Source: Hymenobacter sp. IS2118
GTDB taxonomy: Bacteria; Bacteroidota; Bacteroidia; Cytophagales; Hymenobacteraceae
Reading direction: 5' to 3'
DNA length: 57,951 nucleotides
Assembly (NCBI RefSeq): GCF_000715495.1
Contig: NZ_JNLX01000193.1
Coordinates: 1 to 57,951, forward strand
Positions 1 to 8,825 of this stretch are shown one piece after another. The translations under genes and the position numbers were made by a program. The notes beneath the pieces are model-generated. The model was given only the letters and a program-made list of their open reading frames with translations. It was not told the origin of the DNA and made no database searches. Numbering within the stretch: position 1 is the stretch's first letter; each line of letters begins with the position of its first letter.

Positions 1-1
1 T

Positions 2-751
2 GAAGCCGCCCCAGCGGGCATCGTCTATGCGCAGGCCGACGGGGCGATGCTGCTCACCGACGAGGGGTACAAGGAAGCCAAGTTGGGCCGCATTTTTGCC
101 GCGACGGCCTTGCAAACGAGCGTGGTCGAGGAGCGCGGCGGGCACATTGCCGCGTCGATTTTTGTGGGCCATCTGGGGACGGCAGCCGCGTTTGGGGACA
201 AATTTGCGGCGCAACTCGCCCCCTACAAAGACCAGGGGCGCGACCTGGTTTTTATCAGCGACGGGGCCATTTGGCTGCGCCAGTTCATCGAAAAAACCTG
301 TCCCCGGGCCACGCTGATTTTGGACTTCTACCATGCCATGGAACACATTGGCCAGGCCGGCAAGGCGTGTTGGGGGAGCGGAAAAGCGGCTTCCGGCTGG
401 TTTAAAGAACAACGCAAGCTACTGCTGGACAGTAAATTAGACCATGTCTTAGCCCATCTAAAGCAGCTCGCCATCGCCCCGGCCCTGTGCGAATCGGTCT
501 GTGCTTACCTCGAAGCCAACCGCGACCGGATGGATTACAAAGCCTACCGCAAACGCGGCTTGTTGATTGGCTCGGGTGCCATTGAGGCCGCCCACCGCAC
601 GGTGATGCAACGCCGCATGAAGCGGGCGGGCCAACGCTGGGGCAAAAACGGCGCCCAACGCGTCTTGACCCTGCGCGTCTGCGCCATGAGTAACCGATGG
701 CAACTGGTGCGACAGCAAATTGAACCCTTCAATCCCGCAAGAGAGGCCTAG
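2..751 (+). CDS. ISKra4-like transposase, 5' end outside the window
   Basis: The frame is open from the first bases of the window, so this is the C-terminal part (about 249 residues) of a DDE transposase. Three acidic positions stand out: the Asp of QADGAML near the start, the Asp of FISDGAIWL in the middle, and the Glu of GSGAIEAAH near the end. This spacing and the LDFYHAMEHI segment resemble ISKra4-family transposases (ISLre2/UPF0236 is the alternative). The last 20 residues are ordinary, so the 3' end looks intact. The right end of the element probably lies just after the stop, around the GACAATTTGAATTGCACCC stretch at about 754-772. The left end and inverted-repeat partner are outside the window. 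Confidence 0.8.
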   Translation, partial: EAAPAGIVYAQADGAMLLTDEGYKEAKLGRIFAATALQTSVVEERGGHIAASIFVGHLGTAAAFGDKFAAQLAPYKDQGRDLVFISDGAIWLRQFIEKTCPRATLILDFYHAMEHIGQAGKACWGSGKAASGWFKEQRKLLLDSKLDHVLAHLKQLAIAPALCESVCAYLEANRDRMDYKAYRKRGLLIGSGAIEAAHRTVMQRRMKRAGQRWGKNGAQRVLTLRVCAMSNRWQLVRQQIEPFNPAREA

Positions 752-907
752 CGACAATTTGAATTGCACCCGTTCGTAAGCCGGCAAAAACTTCTATTTC
801 AAATAATAAACCGGAAAGCGCATCCGGAACAAACGAATTTTGACCATCACTTCTCGCTGTCTCCAACAACCGGAAGTGGTTTCGCTTTGCTCCTGATTAT
901 CTTATCC

Positions 908-2086
908 ATGCGCCAGTTCCTCGCCGTCCTCGTTTCCTGCTACCTGCTGCTTGCCGGCACCTTCCGGGCGCAAGCCGATGCGTTCGACCGTGTTGAAGCC
1001 GTGGCGGTTACGTCTCCCGCCGGAGGTGTTCGCCTCAATGGCACGCTGCGCTTGCCCAAGGGCGGCGGCCCATTTCCGGCCGTGGTGTTGCTGGCCGAGC
1101 GCGGCGCCGACCTCAGCGACCCCAACTCGGGCAGCAACCAGCTGCTGGGTAGTCTGGCCGATTATCTCGTCAATCAGGGTATCGCCGTGCTGCGCCTGCA
1201 CGAACGCGGCCAGGGCGGCTCCGGCGGCTCGATTGCCACCACCACGCTTGCGGAGCGGTCGGCCGACGCCATTGCGGCCCTCAACTACTTGCGCACCCGG
1301 CCGCAGCTCGATGTCACCCGTTTGGGCCTCATCGGCCACGGCGAAGGCGGCAACGTGGCCCTGCTGGCGGGCGCGCAGCCGCTGGCCCCCAGCTTTGTGG
1401 TGGCGTTGGCCGCCGCCGGCCTTCCCGGCCGCGAACTCCTTGCCAGCCAACCCATTATGTATGGCAAAGTACTAGGCGATGACTCGACCGATGTGCAGCG
1501 CCGGCGCAAGTACCGGCAGGAGCAAGCGGTGGCGCTGGTCGAAGCCGAGAAGCTGCGCGCCCACGGCTCCAATGCCGCGCAGGTGCAAACCTACCTCGAC
1601 CAGCAGCACCTCCGCCAGAAGGCGGCCATGCGCCGCGATGCAGAAAGCAGCCTCAAGCACCAGCGGGACATGCTCGAAATTGTGCGCCAAACCCCCGACA
1701 ACAGCCAGGCTCAAGCCATTTTGAGCAATATGATGCGCCAACGCTACCCGAATATTGCCCCGGCCGATGTGCAGGCCACCGTGCATACGCTCACCACGCC
1801 GGCATACCGCAACTTCCTGGGCTTCGACCCCCAGCTCGCACTGGCGCAGGTGCAGTGCCCGGTGCTGCTGCTACAGGGCGACGAGGATGCGGAAATGAAT
1901 GCCCCACTAAATCTGGCCCTGCTGAAAAAAGGTCTGCGCCGCAACCCCCGCGTGGCTGAAATTCACTACGCCGGCCTGAACCACGCCCTGCAAATCACCA
2001 GCGCCATTGCGGCCGGCATGTCGCCTCCGCCCATTTCCCTGGATGCCCCGGCCGACATCCGCGCCTTCATCGCGGGTCAGAAGTAG
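908..2086 (+). CDS. Secreted alpha/beta hydrolase-fold protein lacking the nucleophile serine
   Basis: The protein is about 392 aa. The ATG at 908 is chosen over an upstream in-frame start at 764 because it begins directly with a signal peptide (MRQFLAVLVSCYLLLAG). The fold is an alpha/beta hydrolase of the dienelactone hydrolase/S9-like group: a substrate entry strand (FPAVVLLAERG), then the nucleophile elbow LIGHGEGGNVA, and a C-terminal GDEDAEMN acid loop and GLNHALQ histidine. In relatives the elbow reads G-H-S-E-G-G. Here the Ser codon is GGC (Gly), so the triad lacks its nucleophile while the acid and His are kept. It may be inactive or a binding protein. A strong bidirectional hairpin follows the stop. 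Confidence 0.85.
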   Translation: MRQFLAVLVSCYLLLAGTFRAQADAFDRVEAVAVTSPAGGVRLNGTLRLPKGGGPFPAVVLLAERGADLSDPNSGSNQLLGSLADYLVNQGIAVLRLHERGQGGSGGSIATTTLAERSADAIAALNYLRTRPQLDVTRLGLIGHGEGGNVALLAGAQPLAPSFVVALAAAGLPGRELLASQPIMYGKVLGDDSTDVQRRRKYRQEQAVALVEAEKLRAHGSNAAQVQTYLDQQHLRQKAAMRRDAESSLKHQRDMLEIVRQTPDNSQAQAILSNMMRQRYPNIAPADVQATVHTLTTPAYRNFLGFDPQLALAQVQCPVLLLQGDEDAEMNAPLNLALLKKGLRRNPRVAEIHYAGLNHALQITSAIAAGMSPPPISLDAPADIRAFIAGQK

Positions 2087-2155
2087 CCATTCTGAAGCCA
2101 ACAAAAAAGCCCTTCTCTGGACTGAGAAGGGCTTTTTTATTGGCTTCAGAATAGC
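2086..2155. terminator. Bidirectional terminator hairpin between convergent genes
   Basis: The core stem AAAAAAGCCCTTCTC / GAGAAGGGCTTTTTT (2103-2138) has a six-base loop and A and T runs on either side, so it can terminate transcription from both directions. Outside it, GCCATTCTGAAGCCAA (about 2087-2102) pairs with TTGGCTTCAGAATAGC (about 2139-2154), giving an unusually long near-continuous palindrome. It lies between the hydrolase gene and the leftward PfpI gene. Confidence 0.85.
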
Positions 2156-2273
2156 CAGGAATTAAGCGGTGGTACAAAAGCAAACGCACACTGAATAACT
2201 GGCAACCAACTGCTAATCAAAAGCAAGGCTTGCAGCCTGTAGCTCAAAGTTTATGGCTCACCGCTTAACCTTG

Positions 2274-2852
2274 CTAGCTATTGCCGCCGTGCTGGGGCTC
2301 CAGCATTTCTTCCACAATTTTCTTGTTGAAGGCGGGCAAATCTTCGGGCTTGCGGCTGGTGATGAGGCCGTGGTCGCACACCACTTCCGCGTCTTCCCAG
2401 TGGGCGCCGGCGTTGCGCAGGTCGGTTTGGAGGCTGGGCCAGCTCGTGACGCGCTTGCCGCGCACCACATCGGCTTCTACCAGCAGCCAGGGACCGTGGC
2501 AGACGGCGGCTACGACCTTGCTCATACCGGAAAACTCCCGCACGAAGGCTACCACGTCTTTGTCCATGCGCAGGATATCGGGGTTCATCTGGCCGCCGGG
2601 CAGCACCAGGGCGTCGTAGTCGGCGGGCTTGGCGTCGCCAATCACTTTGTCCACGTCTACTTTGCTGCCCCAGTCTTTGGCCGGGCCGTCCCAGCCCTTA
2701 ATGGAGCCGCTTTTGAGGGAAATAACGTGCGTTTCGGCGCCCTCGCCTTCCAGGTACTTCTTCGGTTCTTCAAGCTCCGACTGCTCGAAGCCGTCGGTGG
2801 CAATGATGGCAATTTTTTTGCCTTTGAGTTTGTCGCTGCTGAAAATGCTCAT
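2274..2852 (-). CDS. DJ-1/PfpI family protein (type 1 glutamine amidotransferase-like)
   Basis: A 192-residue cytoplasmic protein of the PfpI/YhbO/general stress protein 18 group, whose members act as deglycases, glyoxalases or chaperones and protect against carbonyl and oxidative stress. The nucleophile cysteine sits in the elbow AAVCHGPW at about residue 118, followed by His. The conserved acidic residue is in DGFEQSE near residue 23. VLPGGQMNPD forms the oxyanion region. The length is normal for the family and the gene is intact. It stands alone on the minus strand and ends at the shared terminator. Confidence 0.92.
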   Translation of the reverse strand: MSIFSSDKLKGKKIAIIATDGFEQSELEEPKKYLEGEGAETHVISLKSGSIKGWDGPAKDWGSKVDVDKVIGDAKPADYDALVLPGGQMNPDILRMDKDVVAFVREFSGMSKVVAAVCHGPWLLVEADVVRGKRVTSWPSLQTDLRNAGAHWEDAEVVCDHGLITSRKPEDLPAFNKKIVEEMLEPQHGGNS

Positions 2853-2984
2853 TGGTAGGGGGTATTGAAAGGAAAGGCCGGGGATATGCCCGGCCTCCTT
2901 GTTTTACGCTCTCAGCGGCCGTTGGTTGGGCGACGGGGCGAAATGAGGACGCCCAGATTTTATTTTTCAAGTATCTTCCGAGCT

Positions 2985-4901
2985 ATGAATCGATTTTTAC
3001 GCGTGCTCTTTTCTACTGGATGGGTATTGCTGCTGCTGGCCGGGCTGGCCCCGCTGAGGGCCTCGGCCACGCACCTGGTGGGCGGCGAGCTGGAGTTGCA
3101 GCACCGCAATGGCAACAATTACACGCTCCGCCTCAACCTCTATTTCGACGACGTGAAAGGCGACCCCGGCGCCCTCGACCGGGAGATTTCGGCCGGCATT
3201 TTTGCTAAAAATAATAACCAGCGCCTCGGCAACATTGTCCTGCCGCTCGTGTCCAACACGTTTGTGAACTACACCGACCCGGCCTGCGCGGTGGGTTCGC
3301 TGCGCACCCGCAAGCTGGTGTACACCCGCGACCTGGTGCTAACCCCCGGCACCTACAACAGCCCCGACGGCTACTACGTGGCCGTAGAGCGCTGTTGCCG
3401 CAACAGTGACATTAGCAACATTGTGGCCCCCGAAGCTGCCGCCCAGGCCTTCTACCTGGAGTTTCCGGCCGTGGTGCGCAACGGCGTAGCATTCATCGAT
3501 TCCACGCCCCGCATCTTTCCGCCGCTTAGCGACTACGCCTGCCGCAACGAGGTTTTTTACTACGATTTTGGCGGCGATGACTCCGACGGGGATTCCCTGG
3601 CCTACGACATGGTGACACCCCTCAACGGCAGCACGTCGGTGCAGTTCCCCTCGCTGCCCCAGGTGAGCCCGGCCCCCTATGCCCCCATCATCTGGAAGCC
3701 CGGTTTCGATACCGAAAACCAGATTGTGGGCCTGCAGTCCCTGCGCATCAACGCCCGCACCGGCCGCCTCACGGTGCAGCCCGCCGAGCAGGGTCTGTTC
3801 GTGTTTGGGGTGCGCTGCTCGGAATACCGCGCCGGCCGGAAAATCGGCGAAACTCGCCGCGACTTTCAGCTGAAGGTCATCCTCTGCCCCACTAACGCCA
3901 CGCCCCAGCTGCTGGTGAATAACCCCGGCAGCCCCACAGCCTACGTGCCGGGCCGCGACACCCTGCGCCTGGTGCCCGGTGGCAACCGCTGCCTCAGCAT
4001 CCGCTTCACCGACCCCGACCCCAACTCCCGCCTCACGCTGAGCACCCGCCCGGTCAACTTCAGCACCAACGGTCCCACCTTCACCACCAGCCGCACGGGC
4101 ACGGTGCGCGCGGCCGGTGCCCCCGACACCCTCAGCGCCACGCTGTGCTTTCCCGAGTGCGCCGATTCGGAGGGCCGGGTTTTCCTGGTCGATGTTATCG
4201 TGGCTGATAACGGCTGCAGCCTGCCCCGGCGCGACACCGTGCGGGTGGCCTTCATTGCCACGCAGCCGCCCAACGTCCCGCCCTTACTCACTACCAGCTT
4301 TCCGCCCGCGCCCAGCCCGCCGGCCCCGGCCGGGCCCGTGGTTGTTCGCGTGCCCGTGGGCACCCGCTACACGGCCACCCTGGCCGGCACCGACGCCGAC
4401 GGCAACCCGCTGGCCCTGACTGCCGACGCCCAAGGCTTCGGCCTCGCGGCCCAGGGCATGAGCTTCACGGCCCAGAACGGGGCCGGCCGGGCCGATGCCA
4501 CCTTCGTCTGGGATGCCACCTGCGCCAACGTCACGCCCGACGGCCTGCTCGTCCGGTTCCGCCTCACCGAGGCCGGGCCTTGCACGCCCCGCAACCAGGA
4601 ACGCCTGGTACGCTTCGAAGTAGTGCCCCTGGAAGACACCGTGGCCTTCCGGCCGCCCAACATCATTACGCCCAACAACGACAACAAAAACGACTTCCTG
4701 AGCATGCCCGACCTGCCGCCCGACTTCTGCGACCGCCGGTTTGCCGGCATCCAGATTTTCACCCGCTGGGGCCAGCGCGTGTACCAGTCGCCCGAGCGCA
4801 ACTTTAGCTGGGGCGGCGGCGGAGCGGGCGGCGTGTACTACTACCTCGTCACTTATACCGATGGCCGCAAGTTCAAGGGCTGGGTGGAGGTGATTTTGTA
4901 G
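2985..4901 (+). CDS. Large secreted protein with T9SS type B (gliding-associated) C-terminal domain
   Basis: About 638 aa. The ATG at 2985 begins a clear signal peptide (MNRFLRVLFSTGWVLLLLAG) and fits better than the in-frame start at 2865. The mature N-terminus starts with ATHLVGGELELQ, the opening typical of Bacteroidota extracellular proteins with repeated Ig-like domains. The middle is a series of beta-rich domains with many paired cysteines. The last 80 residues (ITPNNDNKNDF, then IFTRWGQRVYQS, GGVYYYLVTY and a final KGWVEVIL) form a CHU_C/gliding motility-associated domain, the sorting signal for type IX secretion. The product should be exported and anchored at the cell surface. The ligand or role is unknown. 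Confidence 0.85.
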   Translation: MNRFLRVLFSTGWVLLLLAGLAPLRASATHLVGGELELQHRNGNNYTLRLNLYFDDVKGDPGALDREISAGIFAKNNNQRLGNIVLPLVSNTFVNYTDPACAVGSLRTRKLVYTRDLVLTPGTYNSPDGYYVAVERCCRNSDISNIVAPEAAAQAFYLEFPAVVRNGVAFIDSTPRIFPPLSDYACRNEVFYYDFGGDDSDGDSLAYDMVTPLNGSTSVQFPSLPQVSPAPYAPIIWKPGFDTENQIVGLQSLRINARTGRLTVQPAEQGLFVFGVRCSEYRAGRKIGETRRDFQLKVILCPTNATPQLLVNNPGSPTAYVPGRDTLRLVPGGNRCLSIRFTDPDPNSRLTLSTRPVNFSTNGPTFTTSRTGTVRAAGAPDTLSATLCFPECADSEGRVFLVDVIVADNGCSLPRRDTVRVAFIATQPPNVPPLLTTSFPPAPSPPAPAGPVVVRVPVGTRYTATLAGTDADGNPLALTADAQGFGLAAQGMSFTAQNGAGRADATFVWDATCANVTPDGLLVRFRLTEAGPCTPRNQERLVRFEVVPLEDTVAFRPPNIITPNNDNKNDFLSMPDLPPDFCDRRFAGIQIFTRWGQRVYQSPERNFSWGGGGAGGVYYYLVTYTDGRKFKGWVEVIL

Positions 4902-4942
4902 CGGCGGCCCTCCGAATGGAGCGGCAGCCGGTAGCGCCGGGC

Positions 4943-4950
4943 TACTTTTG
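4943..4950 (+). promoter_or_regulatory. Bacteroidota -7 box (TACTTTTG) for the M1 peptidase gene
   Basis: TACTTTTG matches the Bacteroidota sigma-factor -7 consensus TAnnTTTG and lies 46 bases before the ATG at 4997, downstream of the preceding stop. No clear -33 TTTG partner is visible, so the call rests on the -7 element and its position. Confidence 0.5.
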
Positions 4951-4996
4951 CGCCTGCAAAGCAGCGCCAATAGCTGCCCGTACGTCTGTTGCTCCT

Positions 4997-6853
4997 ATGA
5001 TTCGAATTCTCCTTGCCCTGCTGCTGGCCGGCTCGCTGCTTCCGGCCGCGGCCCAAACGCTGTACATGCCCCGCGACATTCAGCGGGCCTACGACCGAGG
5101 CACCCGCAGCCCCGACGGCCGCCCCAGCCCTAAGTACTGGCAAAACCGCGCCCGCTACGACATCACGGTGCAGGCCGCCCCGCCGGCTCGCGACATTCGG
5201 GGCCGCGAAACCATTACGTACTTCAACAACAGCCCCGACACGCTGCGGCAGGTGGTGATGCGCCTGACCATGAACATTCACCGGCCCGGCGCGGCCCGCG
5301 ACGGCGACGCCAGCCCCGACTACCTCACCTCCGGCCTCGTCATCGACACGTTTGCGGTGAACGGCCTGGGCCGGCCGGCACCTTTTGCCGATGGCGGCAC
5401 CGCCCGCAGCCTGCCGTTGGGCAAGCCGCTCGCACCCCGCGACTCGGTCAAGTTCACCATTGCCTGGCACTTCCCGCTGTCGCTGGAGAGTGGCCGGGAG
5501 GGCGTTATCGACCCCAATACGTTCTTCCTGGCCTACTTCTACCCCCGCGTGGCCGTGTACGACGACTACGCCGGCTGGGACCGACTGCCATTTGTGGACA
5601 GCAAGGAGTTCTACAACGATTTCAACGACTACCGCCTCAGCGTGCAGGTGCCCGCCAACTACATAGTGTGGGCCACCGGCACCCTCCAAAACCCCGACCA
5701 GGTGCTGCAAAAGGCCGCCGCCAAGCGCCTCAAGCAGTCTTTCACCAGCGACAAAGTCATTCACGTGGCCACTGCCGCCGACCTGGCTAAAAAGTCCATT
5801 ACCGCCCAAAACGCTACCAATACCTGGGTGTGGACGGCTAATGACATTTCCGATATGACGGTGGGCCTGAGCAGCGGCTATGTGTGGGACGCGGCCAGTG
5901 TGATGGTGGACGCCCGCACCAAGCGCCGGGCCAGCATGCAGGCCGCGTTTGCCGATTCCACGGCCAATTTTCACCAGTCGGTGAAGTTTGGGCAGTACGC
6001 GCTGGGCTGGTTTTCGGACCCCAAAAACTGGCCCGGCGTGGCGTATCCTTTTCCCAAAATGACGGCATTTCAGGGTTTTGCCGACATGGAATACCCGATG
6101 ATGCTGAACGACAGCCCCCAGGAGGACCCCAAATTTGGGCAGTTTGTGCAGGACCACGAAATCGTGCACACTTACTTCCCTTTCTACATGGGCATCAACG
6201 AAAGCCGTTTCGCCTACATGGACGAGGGCTGGGCCACCACGTTCGAGCGCCTCATCAACACCAGCCAGAACGGGGCGGCCTACGCCGATGAATTCTACAA
6301 AAAATTCCGGGTCAACCGTTGGATAAACGACCGCAACTCGGCCCAGGACCTGCCCATCATCACGCCCAGCAGCGAGCTGCGCGCCGGCTACGGCAACAAT
6401 GCCTACGGCAAGCCTTCGCTCAGCTACTTCGCCCTGAAAGACATGCTCGGCGATGCGCTATTCAAGAAGTGCCTACACGCATTCATGGCCGACTGGCACG
6501 GCAAGCACCCCATTCCGTGGGATTATTTCAACTCATTCAGCACCACTTCGGGGCAGAATCTGAACTGGTTTTTCCAGAACTGGTTTTTCACCAACAACTA
6601 CATTGATTTGGCTGTGACGGCCAGCGGCAGCACCGTCACGGTACAAAACGTGGGCGGCTTCGCCATTCCTTTCGATGTGGCCGTGACCTACACCGACGGC
6701 ACCACGGCCACCCTGCACCAGTCGCCCGCCATCTGGCAGGCCAACCAGAAGCAGGCCACCATCGCGCTGCCCAAAGCCGTGAAATCGGTGACCTTGCAGC
6801 AGGGCGTTTTCATGGATGCCACCGAGCCGGACAACACCTGGCCGCAGCGCTAA
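4997..6853 (+). CDS. M1 family zinc metallopeptidase, secreted
   Basis: About 618 aa with a signal peptide (MIRILLALLLAGSLLPAAAQ) that decides the start at 4997. The N-terminal beta domain runs to about residue 250. The zinc site is HEIVH (about residues 387-391), followed about 18 residues later by the Glu of YMDEGWATTFE, the gluzincin HExxH-x18-E arrangement of M1 aminopeptidases. The GxMEN exopeptidase motif is replaced by a FADMEYPMM segment, as is usual in the Bacteroidota subfamily. It probably cleaves peptides in the periplasm or outside the cell. The C-terminus is a small beta domain. Intact. Confidence 0.92.
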   Translation: MIRILLALLLAGSLLPAAAQTLYMPRDIQRAYDRGTRSPDGRPSPKYWQNRARYDITVQAAPPARDIRGRETITYFNNSPDTLRQVVMRLTMNIHRPGAARDGDASPDYLTSGLVIDTFAVNGLGRPAPFADGGTARSLPLGKPLAPRDSVKFTIAWHFPLSLESGREGVIDPNTFFLAYFYPRVAVYDDYAGWDRLPFVDSKEFYNDFNDYRLSVQVPANYIVWATGTLQNPDQVLQKAAAKRLKQSFTSDKVIHVATAADLAKKSITAQNATNTWVWTANDISDMTVGLSSGYVWDAASVMVDARTKRRASMQAAFADSTANFHQSVKFGQYALGWFSDPKNWPGVAYPFPKMTAFQGFADMEYPMMLNDSPQEDPKFGQFVQDHEIVHTYFPFYMGINESRFAYMDEGWATTFERLINTSQNGAAYADEFYKKFRVNRWINDRNSAQDLPIITPSSELRAGYGNNAYGKPSLSYFALKDMLGDALFKKCLHAFMADWHGKHPIPWDYFNSFSTTSGQNLNWFFQNWFFTNNYIDLAVTASGSTVTVQNVGGFAIPFDVAVTYTDGTTATLHQSPAIWQANQKQATIALPKAVKSVTLQQGVFMDATEPDNTWPQR

Positions 6854-6887
6854 GCGCCTGGCGCGGGCGAAGTTTGCCCCTACCGTA

Positions 6888-6978
6888 CTTCACCGCAGGA
6901 GGCGCAGAAGATTTCGCAGAAAGGCCGCAGAAGTGGTTTTGTTTTCTGCGAAACCTTCTGCGCCTTCTGCGATGAAAA
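6888..6978. repeat. Imperfect inverted repeat, CGCAGAAGGCGCAGAAG family
   Basis: The left arm (about 6889-6923) and right arm (about 6942-6977) are about 34 bases long and differ at only a few positions: CACCGCAGGAGGCGCAGAAG pairs with CTTCTGCGCCTTCTGCGATG. The transcript would form a long hairpin between the convergent M1 peptidase and thioesterase genes, so it may also act as a terminator. A shorter relative lies at 20488-20547. Confidence 0.8.
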
Positions 6979-7009
6979 CAGCTCGTGCTATCTGCGTAAC
7001 GGCAGCTAC

Positions 7010-7525
7010 CTACTCAACCTCTTTACGCGCTTTTTTCAGCTCCTGGCGCACGGTTTTCACCCGCTCGTCGAAGCCGTCGGGGTCGTAGTCTATGCCGTCC
7101 ACATCGAGCTGCTCCAGCAGGTCCATCATGGCGTTGGCGTGGTCGGTGCGGGTGCCGGCGGGCATGGTCACGAAGGTCAGCTCCGACCACAGCAGGGCCA
7201 GCAGGCGCGTGCCAGTTTCGTCGCGCATCTGCATTTCCAGCACCAGATTGGAGTTGTCGAAGTGGATGAGCTGGCTGGAAATGCGTACTTCCGTCCCCTG
7301 CCGTGCCGGCTTGAGGTAGCTGATATGGTGCTTGGTGACCACCCAGGCCGCGCTTTGCTCACGGGCCAGCTCGCCCATGTTCAGCGAATAATGCGCCGTG
7401 GTGTGGTCTTCGCGGGCATTGAGGAAGTAGTCGAGGTAGCGGGAGTTGTTGAGGTGCCCCAGCATGTCGCAGTCCTGGAAATAGATGCGGTGGGTGGTTT
7501 CGGGCGTTTTGATGAGGGCAGGCAT
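7010..7525 (-). CDS. Acyl-CoA thioesterase, hotdog fold (4HBT-like)
   Basis: 171 aa. The N-terminal half matches YbgC/FcbC-type hotdog thioesterases: YFQDCDMLGHLNNSRYLDYF contains the conserved D-x-x-G-H-x-N-N-x-x-Y-x-x-Y pattern with the catalytic-type Asp. HHISYLKPARQGTEV and LALLWSELTFV follow as core strands. The C-terminal 45 residues are a charged helix specific to this subgroup. It would hydrolyse acyl-CoA thioesters in the cytoplasm; the substrate cannot be read from sequence. It starts 26 bases after the LacI-family regulator ends, on the same strand, so the two may be cotranscribed. Confidence 0.8.
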   Translation of the reverse strand: MPALIKTPETTHRIYFQDCDMLGHLNNSRYLDYFLNAREDHTTAHYSLNMGELAREQSAAWVVTKHHISYLKPARQGTEVRISSQLIHFDNSNLVLEMQMRDETGTRLLALLWSELTFVTMPAGTRTDHANAMMDLLEQLDVDGIDYDPDGFDERVKTVRQELKKARKEVE

Positions 7526-7551
7526 GAGCTTAGAAAAGGGAAAGCAAGCAG

Positions 7552-8592
7552 TTATTCTGGGTTTGATTCTGGCCGTTGCGACGAAGCCCGGACCTTCAGC
7601 ACGGCGTCCAGCACCACGCGGCTGTGCTCCACGGGCTGCTCGTCGCGCAGCTGTTGGATTTCGCGCAGCAGCAGCTCGCTGGCCCGCCGCCCAATGGCGT
7701 AGGCGGGCTGCGCTACCGAGCTCACGCTAGGGGTCAGCAGCTCACATACGGCCCAGTCGCTGAAGCCGATAACGGCCACGTCTTCGGGTACGCGGCGGCC
7801 CATTTCCTTGAGGGCGGTGATGGCCCCGATGGCCACGGAGTCGGAAACGGCGAAAATGGCGTCGGGCGGCTCGGGCAGGCGCATGAACTGCTGGGCGAAG
7901 GCTGCGCCCTCGGCGTGCGTCACGGCCTGGCACTCGGCCACGTACTCGGGGCGGAAGGGCAGGCCGTAGGCGGTGAGGGCGGCCTGGTAGCCAGCGAAGC
8001 GCTGCCGGGTATTTTCGGGGTGGGTGGGGCCTTTGATGTGGGCCACGCGGGTGTAGCCCTGGTCGAGCAGGTGGGCCGTGGCATCGTAAGCCCCCTGGAA
8101 GTCGTTGGTAACCACGCTGCTGGCCGCCAGCTCCGCGCTGGTTTTGTCGAAGAGTACCACGGGCAGGTCGTAGTCCTGCAAGGCCCGCAGGTGGTCCACG
8201 GCCACGGTTTCGTTGCTCAAACACACCAGCAGGCCGTCCACGCCGGTGGCGTGCAGCATCTGCGTCACGCGGATTTCCTTCTCGTAGCTCTCGTTGCTCT
8301 GGCTCAGAATAACGTGGTAGCCCAGCTCCTCCACCACGTCCACAATGCCGCTGATGACGTCGGAGAAAAACGGGTGTACGATGTCGGGCACCACCACGCC
8401 CACCACCTTGTAGGCCTGCTGGCGCAGCTTCACGGCCAGCGGGTTGGGGGTGTAGTTGAGGCGTTCGGCGGTGGCCAGCACGGCCTGCTTGGTGGCCAGG
8501 CTGATGTCGGGATAATCCTTGAGGGCCCGGGAAACGGTGGCGACGGTGACGCCCAGCTCCCGGGCAATGTCGCGAAGGGTGGCGCGCTTCAT
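7552..8592 (-). CDS. LacI/GalR family transcriptional regulator
   Basis: 346 aa. The N-terminal helix-turn-helix (TLRDIARELGVTVATVSRAL) and hinge (NYTPNPLAVKLRQ) are standard LacI features. The periplasmic-binding-protein-like sensor domain follows from about residue 60 (VVGVVVPDIVHPFFSDV). The gene is divergent from a TonB receptor gene, and the intervening region has a perfect palindrome with a GGTTACGTAACC core that fits a LacI-family operator. It probably represses the receptor, transporter, hydrolase and kinase genes and itself, released by a sugar (sucrose or a derivative by context). Confidence 0.93.
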   Translation of the reverse strand: MKRATLRDIARELGVTVATVSRALKDYPDISLATKQAVLATAERLNYTPNPLAVKLRQQAYKVVGVVVPDIVHPFFSDVISGIVDVVEELGYHVILSQSNESYEKEIRVTQMLHATGVDGLLVCLSNETVAVDHLRALQDYDLPVVLFDKTSAELAASSVVTNDFQGAYDATAHLLDQGYTRVAHIKGPTHPENTRQRFAGYQAALTAYGLPFRPEYVAECQAVTHAEGAAFAQQFMRLPEPPDAIFAVSDSVAIGAITALKEMGRRVPEDVAVIGFSDWAVCELLTPSVSSVAQPAYAIGRRASELLLREIQQLRDEQPVEHSRVVLDAVLKVRASSQRPESNPE

Positions 8593-8691
8593 AGGGCGGG
8601 TGGGCCGGCCTTGGTTGCCGGGAGGGCCAAAGTTACTCGCCGGGCCCCGGTGGCAGCGCGCGGCTGATTAGGCGCAAAAATAAATGTGCTT

Positions 8692-8719
8692 CCGAAATCG
8701 GTTACGTAACCGATTTCGG
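8692..8719. promoter_or_regulatory. Perfect 28-bp palindromic operator for the LacI-family regulator
   Basis: Bases 8692-8719 equal their own reverse complement without mismatch, centred between 8705 and 8706, with core GGTTACGTAACC flanked by CCGAAATC and its complement. LacI-family sites are palindromes with a central CG, as here. The site is 100 bases from the regulator start and 107 from the receptor start, so one site can control both divergent genes. Confidence 0.88.
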
Positions 8720-8825
8720 TAAAATTTCTTCTGTATTTCAACTACTTAGGCTTGTAATAGCCATTTCTTTGACTCAATCTTTACGCCATCATTACGGCTT
8801 TCTCACTTTCAAAATTCCCACAATC

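Noticed and set aside
764..907. Upstream start for the alpha/beta hydrolase
   Set aside because: The extra 48 residues have no domain or signal character, and the ATG at 908 opens directly with a signal peptide.
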